A stretch of DNA of 64,000 nt from Oxyruncus cristatus (taxonomy: Eukaryota; Chordata; Aves; Passeriformes; Cotingidae): assembly GCA_013399855.1 (NCBI GenBank), contig VXAY01000172.1:1577828-1641827 (forward strand). The letters are read 5' to 3'. A program made the position numbers and the translations under genes. The number at the start of each line of letters is the position of its first letter. Position 1 is the stretch's first letter. This document shows positions 45,551 through 57,798 of the stretch, in pieces. Below the pieces are notes generated by a model. That model was not told the DNA's origin and searched no databases. It worked only from the letters and a program-made list of their open reading frames with translations.

Positions 45551-48500
45551 TCTGCAAGTTTCAGGTTCTTCTTTCCTGAAACTGGTAGGTTTTTCCTTTG
45601 AAGCAGAGCTCCTCTAGTGAAATAGAGAAGATGCTTCCTGAATCACACTGAGCAAGCATGTTAACCATCCACAACAAGAAATACCCACTGCAGCAGATGT
45701 TGTGTGAGAAACGGGAGCTGCTGCTTATTACAGTTTCCCAGACTCAGCCCTGCCTTGGTAGATGCAGCATTCTTGCTCTGACTTATTTGCTTGCAACTGC
45801 TTTAAAGCAAAAGGCTCCCATACCCTTTTTCAGCAGGAACTGCCATTTTGTCTTCAGGCAGAGCCTGCTGAGATGCAGAAATGTCCATACAGATGTATTT
45901 TCTCTCAAAGGTAAAGTCTGTGCCCCAAGAGCAGCACTTGAATCACTTCCACTGGGACAATACAGCCCACCTCACACTGAGCCGATGAAATAATTCTTCA
46001 TTTCCCAAATAAAGAAAAATGAAAAAAAAAAAATTGTTTTCTGTATAACAGAATTGACATGGCTTCAACAGAGAACACTCATTTAGCAACCTTATCTAAT
46101 CATCTCAGTGGGTTTAAATAGCATTATTATTATTAATAATAATGTTAAATTTTCCTCTAGTTTTATTTTAAAACAAAGGTCATCAAGAAAAGCAATAAAT
46201 TCTTGATCTTTGTAAAATATAAAAACATAACACCTGTGTTCTTGCTTGCCCAAATTTGTGTATCAATGCTGTATAAATACAATTTTAATCACATGCTGTC
46301 CAAATAACACTGAAACAGTAGTGGAAAGCTTGTGTTAGACCAGTCATCTTAGATTCTGGACACATTTACTTCAGCTGATTGCGCTGTTCTCATAATTTTT
46401 CCATGAATATTCAGGCGACAGAATTCTATTAGCACAGGTCCCATATATCAGGAGTCCTAATCTTGCATATTAATGGATCACATAAAGTGCATTTTCAATT
46501 AATTTCTATAAATATTAACGTGCAATGCTCTTTCACCTAAGATTGCTGGATCAAAAGTAAAAATGACACTATTTGTCCAAATACAATTCCCTAGCTGCAT
46601 ATTCTGTGCTTCTAATTTTCCCTGTATAAGAAATGTCATTGTGTCTAATGCACAAAACAGAATTTCTTTAACAGAAATAATTCCATGCAAGTAATTCATG
46701 TGGCCTCTAAAAGTCGTCAAAATTTCATTACAGGGGAATTATTATTGAAATTTCAGATCAATAAAGAAACAGGAGAGAAATAATATCTCTCTATTCCCAC
46801 ATACTCATGTGTTGTTTTTGATGTGGTGGTTTTGTTTTGGCTTTATTGTCTGCGTAGTACTAAGGAGTAACTTAATTTATTGTTCAGAAGACAGTAAGAC
46901 TGGAGGAAAGGCAATTTCTTTGTCTACCCTGACAAATCTCTGAATTTAAATTTATATGATCCGGTGAAGGCAGTACAGCATGGTGCAACTTGAAATCCTT
47001 CTCCTCAGTTCAACTATATGATGCCACTTTAAATCTGTTTAAGTCATGAGTTCATATGGTAGTCAGGAGACCTTGATCATTACATCAAAAAGTGAAAGTA
47101 TTATTTAAAATATTTTCTCTTCTTATGGAACATTTTAATGCAGTGTGCAGGTGGCACATCAAATGGGCTCCAGTTTTGATAGAGTGATATGTCTTATGCG
47201 AGTTGATGTTTTGGTCTGGGACACAGAGCTGACCTGTTGGGCTTCAGAACACCTGCTGAGGGGCAGCTGATAGAAAATGACAGCTACCCCCTCTTCTAAA
47301 CCCTACCTGGTATCTGAGTAATTATAGGAATAAAGACCCATGTGGGTGACACCTTCAGATGTATCAATATACTTTACTACCATTGGCATGGGGCTGGCAA
47401 GACTTCAAAGTCACAAAAAGTATTAGACCAAAATTCTAGAATGTTCTGGATCATGAGTAATATTCCTGGTGTATAGAAATTATTTGAGTGATGTTAATCT
47501 CACGAACAGAATAGTAATTTATGACATATGTTTCCTAAGATCTCTATAAAATTATTGCAAAAGTTGGTTGCCTTAAGAAACTTTGGACCTGTACTCTTTT
47601 CAGGAAGATATTTGCAGAGTTCAGCTTTAGAGGTGGGCTGTTAATGTGCTATGTGAGCCAGGTAGGAGGAGGGTGGAGAAAATAAAGGTAAATTCCCAGG
47701 AGCAGGGGAATGAGGTATACTAAAAAAGGGGATGTAGGAGCAAATGCTGTTGTTGGAGAGTAGCAGAGATGAGGGTTAGCAGGATGTGAGATGACTCTGG
47801 AGCATGTGCGTCAGAGTGGTAAGTGCTTGGGAGGTGGAAGAGGAACATGAAATTCTTGAGGAGAGGGCAGGGAGTTGAGACATCTGGGTGAACAGATTGC
47901 CCAGATTTTAGGTTAGGCAAAGATCATACAGACACATGGGCATTTCTGCTGTGAGTTAAAAGGTGTGACTTGGTGCAATGCATTGCCTTGTCTTTGAGTA
48001 AATGCACACTGCTCCTATTTTTGGTCATGTTAGGTAGCTCTTTGGGTATTCTCAGCAGCCCAAGCTTTCTTTAGACTTTCTCCTGTTAAATAACTCTTTC
48101 TAGAACAACACTCCATACTGGGAAGCAGATATAGAAGTTTATGTGCTCAAGTCTTCCCTTCGCCATCCCTGGCTGTTATTATCAATCTACCCTGAATATA
48201 AATTTGTAATCTCTGCTTTTTTTGGTCTTCCTCCAGATTCACTGTCAGACCCTCCTGAAATGTGGTGGGTGGGTATGCATTGCCCTGACCAGCTTTCCTG
48301 TGAGACCAGAGAGAATGAGGGTGTTAGCACCCCAGCTTTTCTGTCTCCACCCCAGCTGCAAATATGCTAAAGATAGAGAGTATTCATCAGCATCTTGGCA
48401 GGCCTACCCTGCCCACAGGAAGAGGGGGTTTGGAAGCACAGCCCAGTGTGCATGAGTGGGTGCCTTCAGGAAGCAGCATGGTAGCTAGGGCTCCTTCTGG

Positions 48501-48696
48501 AAAATCTGGATAACATGGGGTCAAATTCTTCTTGCCAGAAAAGAGAATGGGATTTTCCACAGCCTGGGAATGCGCCCTTGCTTCCTCTGAAACTTCAGTG
48601 AATTTGACAGAAGTTCCTGGCAAACTTTGAATTCACCAAAACTGCAATTTAAAAAATAAAAATAAATACCAAAAGTATAACTAAATCACTGGGAAA
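45551..48696. other. Unique non-coding stretch
   Basis: A 111-codon plus frame (45658-45993) has no recognised domain. An 18-bp AT-only palindrome (46126-46143) lies within an ATT/AAT run. GC-richer sequence at 48230-48600 has overlapping frames on both strands and no domain. Confidence 0.5.
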
Positions 48697-48768
48697 CCCC
48701 CCCCCACACACACACACAAAAAGAAGCAAACAAAAAAACCCAAATAAACAAACAAACAAACAAACCCC
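48697..48768. repeat. C9-(CA)n-(AAAC)n compound microsatellite
   Basis: Nine C are followed by about seven CA units and then an A-rich AAAC array. It belongs to the same A/C-rich type as 5941-6101 and 18366-18471. Confidence 0.9.
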
Positions 48769-50459
48769 AAGCAACTGGAACAGAACTGAGTGACTGCACA
48801 GGAGAGAAATTCTTATTTTGACTGAATCATCCTTTATTAGCTGGTCGGTTGTGGTACAATATGCCAAGTTCTAGCAATTACTATTTTAAACTTTCCTTCT
48901 TTCTTAAAGTCATGATTTAGAAGTGACATAAGCATTCAGACAGAAATATGTGTAAACTCTCATTGAAATATCCTCATGTCATTCATGTTGTCTGCTGTGC
49001 TGACTGAGATGCCTACAAGATAGAGGAATGCACAGTACAAGAGTATTTGAGCATGATAAAAGAATTCAAGGCAGCTTGTTTTGTTTCCTGGTTTTATGGT
49101 GTTTAAAAGGCTTTACTGTAATGCAGTGTTCTATGGTTAAAATCAATTTGCTTTTATAAGGTGGTATTAAGAAGCTCATTCACCCAGCCTTTACATGCGG
49201 GATGGGAGAGGGTGAGACAATGTTTTAGTGGCTTTTTAATGGCATAAGAGTTGGGATTCCTGGGATCCCAATTCTATGTACTGAAGTTGTGTGGTGAAAT
49301 TTATAAGGGAAAAAATGTCTTTCTGCCAATATTCATTGGATTTATCACCAAAGTGTGTGGGATTGCAAACGCATTTCCTACCTACATAAAGGAACCCATG
49401 ACGGCATAATATTTTACTGAAGAGTAAATAACACTATGAGATCGTAACTTCTAGCATTCCTTTCTGGAAGACGCTGAAAATAAATGTTTTGCGTAAAAAC
49501 TTGTTCTATTTGCTGGCTAATTTTAGACAAATTTTGGGCTGTCCAGCCATTTTCAGGCACAAAATACGGCAAGAGTCATGGCAGTGTGCTTTCAAATACA
49601 CCCAGATCAATGGTGAAAAGGTTTGTTTGTTATCACCTCTCTGAGTACTCTTAGTACAACCCTGACAGGAAATGTTTTTCGGTATCTTTCCTCCTCATTC
49701 TATGTTGTGATTTGATGTCCCAGTCAGTGGTTTCTCCACTAAATTTTAAACACATTACAGAATTTCTGGTTATGAAACCGAAGCCTGGGGCCATCAACTT
49801 CTCAAGCTTTCTTCATAAGTCTTCAGCCCTTGGTTTTCATCAGTCTTTCCTGCTTCTCTTCTATTTCATCCCTTTTCTACTCAAATCATGCAGCGCACAC
49901 TTATTTTCATCAGCCTGCTCTGTACTTGAAGGCTTTTCATCAGTTTTGCTTCTTGGGTTTGTTCCAGTAACCTTGTCTCTTTGTTTTTGTGGTGTCAACT
50001 GTCATGCTTTGATCTGCAGCTTTTTTTTTGTAAGTAAAGTGCGTGCTTTGAAAAGGTTATAACTAGAAGGGGGAAGATGCATGGAGAACCATATATCACA
50101 AGTGCTCCTCAAGTATAATTTTGACATGGGAGAAAGGAGGAGGAATTTTTCATAGCATTATCATTTTCTTTTTCATGCTCATCTCATTCCAGATATGACA
50201 TCAGAATAAGAATTCTTTTCCATGTATAAATGCTTAACCGAGACACGCAAGTTGACTCTGTGACTTTAGATTTAAACCAATTTACAGTCAAGGAGAAAGA
50301 ATCCTTATGTGCCCAAGAATTTTCTGTTGCTTTTTGCTGTAGAATTTCCAGCCTAATTCTTGCCCTTTTTTTACAGATTTTATACAATGTAGGAAACTGG
50401 TTAAATTATATTTATGATTATTGTATGGGGAGAAAAAAGCAGGCATACCTTATAATTTT
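48769..50459. other. Unique AT-rich non-coding stretch
   Basis: A 116-codon plus frame at 49712-50062 is rich in Leu/Phe/Ser with hydrophobic runs, but its sequence is T-rich throughout, which alone gives that composition. No gene is called. Confidence 0.5.
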
Positions 50460-50790
50460 TAGGAAAAACATTAAGCAGTTAATTGCACTACGCCTTCAAT
50501 AGCTGGGGAGAGCTAATTGGACAGTTTCCAACAGAGTCCATGGAAAAATGCAGATCATATCAAGCAAGCATCAGCTGTGAGAGTACCCAAGGTTAGAGGG
50601 ACGCTCATGCTTCATTTATCAGCCAGGATTAAAGGCAGGGGAGAATGTTCATTGCAACTGTGCAAACATAATACATATTAAGGGGCCGAGACATAGAAAA
50701 TGTCAACCACTGCTGTTCTGAGTCTATCCATCACAGCGAGCCGGGAGTCATCGCTGTATCCTGCAGTGAGTCATGAGTGAAGCAAATGTT
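50460..50790. promoter_or_regulatory. Candidate conserved non-coding element
   Basis: Non-repetitive, with GAGCTAATTGGAC (homeodomain TAATTG), ATTTATCAGCCAGGATTAAA (GATA-like plus bicoid-like GGATTA), TGTGCAAACATAAT (forkhead-like) and GTGAGTCATGAGTG (AP-1 TGAGTCA) within about 330 bp. It has some CpGs (GGGGCCGAG, GAGCCGGGAG, TCATCGCTG). The motif density is suggestive, nothing more. Confidence 0.25.
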
Positions 50791-52984
50791 ACATAAGCTT
50801 TTTTACCCATGGGGATTTCAATTAACTTTCAAAATAGAGATGCATTGTGTTGAGTGTCATGCTGATATAGAAGAGCTCCACAGCGTTGTTGTGCCTGTAG
50901 AAATCTTCAGATTATTTAATCAGTCTTGCCTGGAAGGAGTAAGGCAATGGGACTCTTAGATGTAAGCAGCTTTGCCAAAGCTGTAGCTAGAAGCCCCCAT
51001 ATGATGGGCAACCCACCACAATTAGCCTGATAGTCACTGATCATAATCCAGTAGCCCACAGTGTGGAGAATGAACTCACCCAGCTTTGTGGTGATTATGG
51101 TTTTATTCCCTTCCGCAGTCAATGTGTCTCAGCAACAAGAATGGACTTAACTGGGCCTTTATGTTACTGGCAACTTGAAATCTCAGTGTATCCCCAAAAG
51201 GCTGTATCATTGCACACCAAGGGTTATGTGGACTGGAAGGTGTTAGTCACACAACCTCTGTTGTGTTCCCCTGAGCTATCAGGGGGAATGACTTCAGGAG
51301 TTAATGACTCCAGAAGAAATTTCTCAGCAGAAAATCATATAATGGGCATGAGGGGCCTTATTGTAAACAAACACTGAACACAGTTTTGAAGGAGTTCAAT
51401 GACAAGAATCCTCACCTCTCTTCCTGTAGAGGAGAAACTTAAACCTTGACAAAAGTGTCACTTGACAGACAGGAGAAACTTCACTGACTGATGGACACAT
51501 TATTTTCCTATATGAAGCAAAAAGAATAGGTTAAATGTCTTGATACAAAAAGAAGCTCAAGCTCTGCTTTGCTGAACACAACCCCCTTTCACAGTTTTTG
51601 AGGTAGTGTTGCTTGTACTGTATCAAACCTTAAAGGAAGTCTCTTAAAGGCATTCTCAGACAAAATTAGTAATGTAGCAGTACATTTTCCTTGCAAGGGC
51701 AGAAAATAAGAGCTTTTCGCTGCAAGTTTGAAATATGTGGTGGGTTTGATCCCCTTGGCATGCCAACTTGAAGGCACTGAAGAAAAGAAAAGAAAAGGTA
51801 ATTTTAACCCGTGCAAGTCTCTATGTCAATCACCTTCACTGTCACTACTAATTCCTGAATTATGACCTTGTGCACTTCCCATGTGCTTCTTATCTTTTTT
51901 TAATTTATCTGTTGTCCTTCTCATTCCCTTGATTTGTCTTTCAGTCAGCTGTCTCCTTCCTCCTCTTTTTTTGCCAGAGGTTAGGGCATGGAGGGAATTT
52001 AGTGGCAAGATTCAGGTGCCAGTGCCATAAAATAGCAGCTTTTTTTAATGTCATAGATATGTGTAGCAAGAGCATTAGAGAGTAACAAAGAAGAGAAAAA
52101 ACAACTTGGATCTTTTAAACTAACAGCCAAGAAGAGAAAAAAAAAGAATTTAAGATAGCTATGTTTGTGAATAGAACTCTGTGCAGTGCACAATCTGACT
52201 AGCTGTAGAGGTGCGTAAAGAAATCTCCATGGGATGCGGACACCATAAACGAGAACTGCACAGTTACAAGGAAGTTGTAAAATATCTCTGCACCGTTAAC
52301 TACAAGATGTGTTTTTTTGGTTTTGATGTTTGTTGGGGTTGCTTTATCCCAGCTCTTCCAGTATTTACCAGTTGATTAATTTTAAGTGCAAGAGTGATCT
52401 CATTAATTTTACCTTTGAAGATCAGAGCCTGATTTGGTCTACTCACAATATTTCCTTATAATTTCCAGTTTTGAAGGAGTTTATGTCTCCAAACTTTTAA
52501 AATGAGTTTTTGACAGCTGATTTCACAAACAGGTTGGCTTCATTTGTCTACTTCTCAAAAAATAGACAATTGAAATGTCACACAAAATGGTTTCCTGGGT
52601 AAACAGGTAGTTTAGAATGTTCAGATGTATAGCAATCTGCTGTTGAGCATTTTCTCTGTCCTCTTGTGCAAATTCCCCTGCCCTTTTGTGAGCATGAGGA
52701 TAGACAGAAAACACACATTCTCTGTGAAAAAATAAAAACTTTCTTTTTTATGCAGAATGTTGAAATTGAGAATGGAAACAGCAATGGCTTGCAGGCACAT
52801 TCCAGCACTATGCTGCAATTGAGTGTGATCTGACAATGCAATTAAACAGCGAAGATGCTTCTTGGGATTTGCAAGGCAGAAGAAATAAATGTTATCAGGC
52901 TTTCTTATTAGTTGAGAAACAGCAGTGGAAAAACTGCCGGTATTTTTTTCTATTTTAGGATGTCCTGAATAACAGTGCCTTAAT
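50791..52984. other. Unique non-coding stretch
   Basis: A 104-codon plus frame at 51063-51377 follows a fair acceptor (TTCCCTTCCGCAG at about 51118) but shows no domain. The remainder is AT-rich with short frames only. Confidence 0.5.
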
Positions 52985-53054
52985 ACAGTTATAAGTGCAT
53001 TATAATACTGTTATAAGTGCATTATAATGCAGTTATATGTACATAATACAGTTG
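52985..53054. repeat. Short tandem array, 22-bp unit, about 3 copies
   Basis: Units start at 52985, 53007 and 53029: the first two (22 bp each) share 21 of 22 bases, and the third is shortened and diverged, followed by the start of a fourth. Each complete unit contains TTATAA twice around GTGCA. Confidence 0.85.
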
Positions 53055-56000
53055 AGACAGGGGGTTTTTTTTAAAGTTTGTCCTCAGTTTCTTCCTCTAT
53101 TTTAATTCCAGTTGAATTTCATGCAAAGTTCAAAATATTCTATCCTTCAGTAGAGTAAATTATACAGGAAGCCTTATAGATTTGAATTCACTGGTCTAAC
53201 TCCCTGATGAAAATGACTGCTGCACAGAGGGTGGAAAGAAAATAATATTTGACTTCCTAAAGAATGAATTAAATTGGAACTGCTGAAGTCCGTACAATTG
53301 CAGCTAGGTCTGATTTGAAGACTTTAAAATGGTGTCTTCCACACTGATTGGAGCTCCACAAAGCACTCAAATAGAACAATGTATCAGAGAGTAAGTTAGC
53401 AAATTTAGAGAGGAAAGCAGAGCATAGGAGTAATCCCTACAGGTGGGCTCTGCCTGAACAGATGACTGTGCAGATGTCAACAACTTTAAGATCATCACAA
53501 TTTTTTCTTCTTCCAGATTCTTCTTTTGTTTATGAAGTCTCCCCCCACCTGACCATGATCCAGGTTAGAAGGTTTTTTTAGCTGTAAATTAGGTTAAAAT
53601 ATACATGTACAATCTCCAGAGGATTGTATCCCAGGAGAAGGTGCAAATTGCTTCGTGTGTCCAGCATAAAAGGTCTGAAGGATGCTGTTGTAAAACTTGA
53701 TCACACAGTGCCATGACAGCAGTCAGCCGTTCTGGGGGTAAGAGTCAGTGTGGTTGCCCCAAGGGTCATCCAGCTGACCTGTCCTCCCACAGCCCCTCAT
53801 TGCTCCAATTGCCATTCAATGGGATGAACGCCATATGGATGTCAGTTTATGCCAGACTCTGCACGAATACTGCAGGGAAAGGGGGGAGAATTAGCAGATT
53901 ATTCTTATCAGAACAAAGAGAGACAACATGCCTCAGAAAGTTAGAGATAAATGCACAAGCTGGAAGAGAAGAAGGGTAAAGCAGAGCTGTCCTGTCAACA
54001 GTCCACTTTAAAAGCGGATGTAAGGAACTCCCTTATTTTCTCTTTGAAATAAATGGAAAGCATATAGAAATTTGGGCATAGGTACACTGATTATTTTACT
54101 TTCTGTCTTTGGCAAAATTTTGTGCTTTAACTCAGAGTGATATCAGATAAATCTGCCTGTTGACTATGAATTTTACTCAGTATATAAAAAAAGGTCTATT
54201 AGGAAACACTATACAATGGACTAAATAGGAAAAACAAAGTCTTTCAGCATCTTCCTTCATGGTGTTAACTATTATTTTTCTCAGCAATTTGAAGTATTAG
54301 AGTACAGATCCTTTTTAAGTCATCTCTATATTCAACTAAAAATTAGATGGGAAATTAAAATAAAACACCAGAGTTATTGACTCTCAAATTCATTTTTGAA
54401 TTGGTATATTTGGGCTACTCTATTTTTGCCTTTTTTTCTAGGCTTTCTGTGTTTGTTTGTCTTTTATTTCATTTATATGACATACATAAGACGCATCAAT
54501 GCACGTAGCCTCACATCACTCCTGTGAAAAGAAAAGTAACATTAAATTGATAGGAATAGATACGGGGACCAAAAACCAGAAGGAACTTAATCAGCATATT
54601 GCTAGTGTGACCCATGAGTCAGAGAACCTGCTCTGCATGACCCCCAGAAAATCCAAGCACAAGGCCTCTGGGCATCTCAGCAAGTTTGAGAGTCACTGCA
54701 GCAGGAACATGGCATGTTCTGTGTCAGCCTGTTAGACACCAAATGCCTGAGTCCTCCTCACTTCTTTAACGCAAGATCATCCTTGAACAGCAATCGACTT
54801 CACAAAAACACAGAGGCAAGTAACCCTCATGCATTGTTTGCAGTCTGGGGGCTTTTTGTGTGTGTGTGTGTTTCAATATTTCAAATAACAGCAATTCTTA
54901 ACACATTTCTTCTAAAAAAATACTTCCTTTCAAGGATGAAACAAAGTGATCTCTTCTGCAATGATTGCCAGATATCTGTATGTACAACCCCTCTGTTTGT
55001 GTGAGTAGATTGAAATGGTACCATGCTCTTCACTTCATTGAGATGTTACTTTTGATCTCAAGTCAAATTTAAAGAAATTATTATAATCTATGATTATGGT
55101 GTGCTATGACTTGTTTCTGAGAGTGAAGTAAAGATTCAGGATTCTCTTGAGCCCTTCCTCTGGTTGACAATGTCTGTTTTGGAAAATACTTTTCACCTAC
55201 AAGTTCCATAACAGTAGTAGAAAAGAAGATCATCAGGCGAGAAACAAAGCCCCTTGAGGGAACTATTTACAATATAGCTTCATGCAGTCTCATTCATCTA
55301 TGTGCTACTCTAGTTTAGTTCTGTTGTAACCACAGCTGTCAGTGGTTAGACTAATAGAAAACTGAATTTTGCAGTATGCAAAACGGAGGGACTGATTATC
55401 CACAAGGGCGAGGAAATTATACCACACACTTTATTTTGGAGGCAAAACAGGCAGTTGGGCCCTGCATTTGAGAGTGTCTGCAGCGTAGAACTACAATGCT
55501 TATATGATTCCTGGTATAGCAGCTACCTACACTTGCTAGCTGTATAATCAAGAACAAACGACAAAGTCAGCCGAGGATGTGAAAATTAGAGCTGTTGCAA
55601 CATGGACATTTCGGGTTGTTCCAGAAGTCTATCTTATCCTTGTGTGATACGTGACAGCCAGACATAGCCAGGCAACTTGAGTGTGTCTCCTGCTGTGATG
55701 GGCAGAACTCTTTGTTTTACATGAGAAAAAAAGAGTTTTAGAAGATATTATCCTTTTTGAGAATATTTTATTGAAGTGTCGTGTTAAAGGATTGGGTTGG
55801 AGTGCTTAAACAAAATAGAAAAACCCTTCTAAATAATTATATTTTTCCAGAACAGGTTAGTTGAGAGTTCTGTCTTCTCAGGACCTTTGTTTGGTAGTTG
55901 CAAGAAAACTCTCTGCACAAAGACTCAGAAAACAAATACTGTGTATCCAAGTCTGTCTAGATTTCCACTACACATTCAGCTCCATATTATCCAAGAACTT

Positions 56001-57749
56001 GCATGTTATTCAAGAAAAGTAAAAAAAAAGAAAAAAAAAAACCACCAACTTTTTCTTTGTTTGTACAATCCCGAGACATTGCAGTAGGGTGATCAGTTAG
56101 AAATGCTTTCTTATATTGCTTTTTTTGTTTCAGATGTTCTAAGGAAGAAAGATTTTTCTCCTGCAGTTTAACAGAAACCTGCACAAAGCACAGCCTGTTT
56201 GTAATAGAAAGAGCCAAAATTCGACTCAGGTGAACTCCTCCCATGTGCACACTGGGTGACTTGTTTTGCTCTGCAACAGAGGAAAGCTATTCTGTAGGGC
56301 AGTGAGAACTGCCTGGCTTCTTGTCTTTAAAGCCAGCTGTGAGGTCAGTCAGTTGCCCTTCTAGTACTGTTGTAGCAGAGCTGTTTTTAACATATAGGAA
56401 ATGTTAAATATTAAAGGTATTTGTCCTCCATGAGTAGAGGTAATAAAACCCACAGAAACAGAAGATTTCCTGCAGTCCTTCTTCGCAAGGGTGGCCCAAG
56501 TGGCACTAAGGGCAATCTGGCTGTGCAAGAGGTATCAGGGACTGTTTCAGCAGGGGATGCTTTGGCAGGGATGCCTATGGCCGGACTCCATAGTTGGAGC
56601 AGACAGAGCAGGAAACACCTTCTTCATAGCTACTGCCAAGTCTGCTTCGGGAAACAGTATAAGTGTACATAGAGCATCCTTTAACAAAAGCACCCCCCCT
56701 CAAAAAAAAAAAAATTACAATAAGCATTGTTTGATATCAGAATATGCCTTTGTCGTGACAGGTACTCTTTCTGATTGGTTTGAGTACCCAAAATGGCAGA
56801 ATCTGCAGTCCTAGCCTAGGCAAAAGACTACATTGTCCTGTGTATCTTGTATGTTTACCATGCCAAGTCTTGAAAGGCTTGGAAAGCATGAAACAGAAAA
56901 AAAGCTTGAAAACTTGCAGGTCTTTACTTTGGAAGGTTTTGACTAACGGTTTACAAAGAGCAGACAGCCTACTACACTCAAAGAGAACTGTTTCTTTTAT
57001 CAATAGAATGAAGTATTTGGGGGGGGCGGGGGGAAAGAAGAAAATATTTGGGTGTGTAGATTCCATAAAGTGGTATTATCTTTTGTCAATGATTTGTGCA
57101 GCCCAATTTCTCTTGACACCCCCAAGAGGCCTCTCTTGAGCTGTTTTTTTCCTTATGGATCCAATAGCCAAAGCAATACATTCAGACAGCAAACATCCCA
57201 ATTAGCAAATGCTACTAGAGAAATTATTATGAAGAACTTCTCTTTTCACTAAGTGTGTTATAACAATAAAGTCTGACACGCTGCAGTTCTGAAGAGCTTT
57301 ATGTCAGGTCTCCAGCAAAACATACAAAACTCAAATCTAACTATGTAAAGTTTGTAGTAGCTGATGTTTAAGTCTGATCTTTTTATTTACATTAAAATCT
57401 GGTTTAGATCATTGTTAGAAGTTTTTATGCTTTCTTCTGACCTCATATAGTTAGATTCTTAATATTTAGAGTTTTACATGGAGAAACATAAACAAATAAA
57501 ATTGAATTTCCCTTGTTCCTTTTCTCGAAATACTTCCAAGCAATTTTCCCACTGCTTAAATGAAAGATACTGACTACATATGTCTGTGTTGTAAAGAAGA
57601 TGCATGACTTATTTGGAAGGGCCACCATCTCACTTTTTGCTCATTCAAACACCAGCCAGTTCTAGTCTAGGTTTTCATATAAGCCTCAGGCTCATTTATC
57701 CCATCACAACACTATAAAATTCTCCTGTGTCTGCACATTTTATATATTT
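53055..57749. other. Unique AT-rich non-coding stretch
   Basis: Contains small low-complexity patches: (GT)n at about 54857-54871, A runs at about 56020-56042 and 56701-56713, and G8-C-G6 at about 57019-57033. Frames at 56421-56814 and 56737-57139 overlap on both strands without domains. No gene or repeat family is recognised. Confidence 0.5.
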
Positions 57750-57798
57750 GCAAGTACACACACACATATGTGTATATGTTGATACATGTGTGTATGTT
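57750..57798. repeat. (CA)n/(TG)n-TA low-complexity patch
   Basis: A short run of ACACAC leads into TATGTGTATATG and GTGTGTATG. Confidence 0.75.

Noticed and set aside
49712..50062. 116-codon frame with hydrophobic runs suggesting a membrane protein
   Set aside because: The DNA is T-rich throughout, which by itself gives Phe/Leu/Ser; no helix pattern or homologue recognised.
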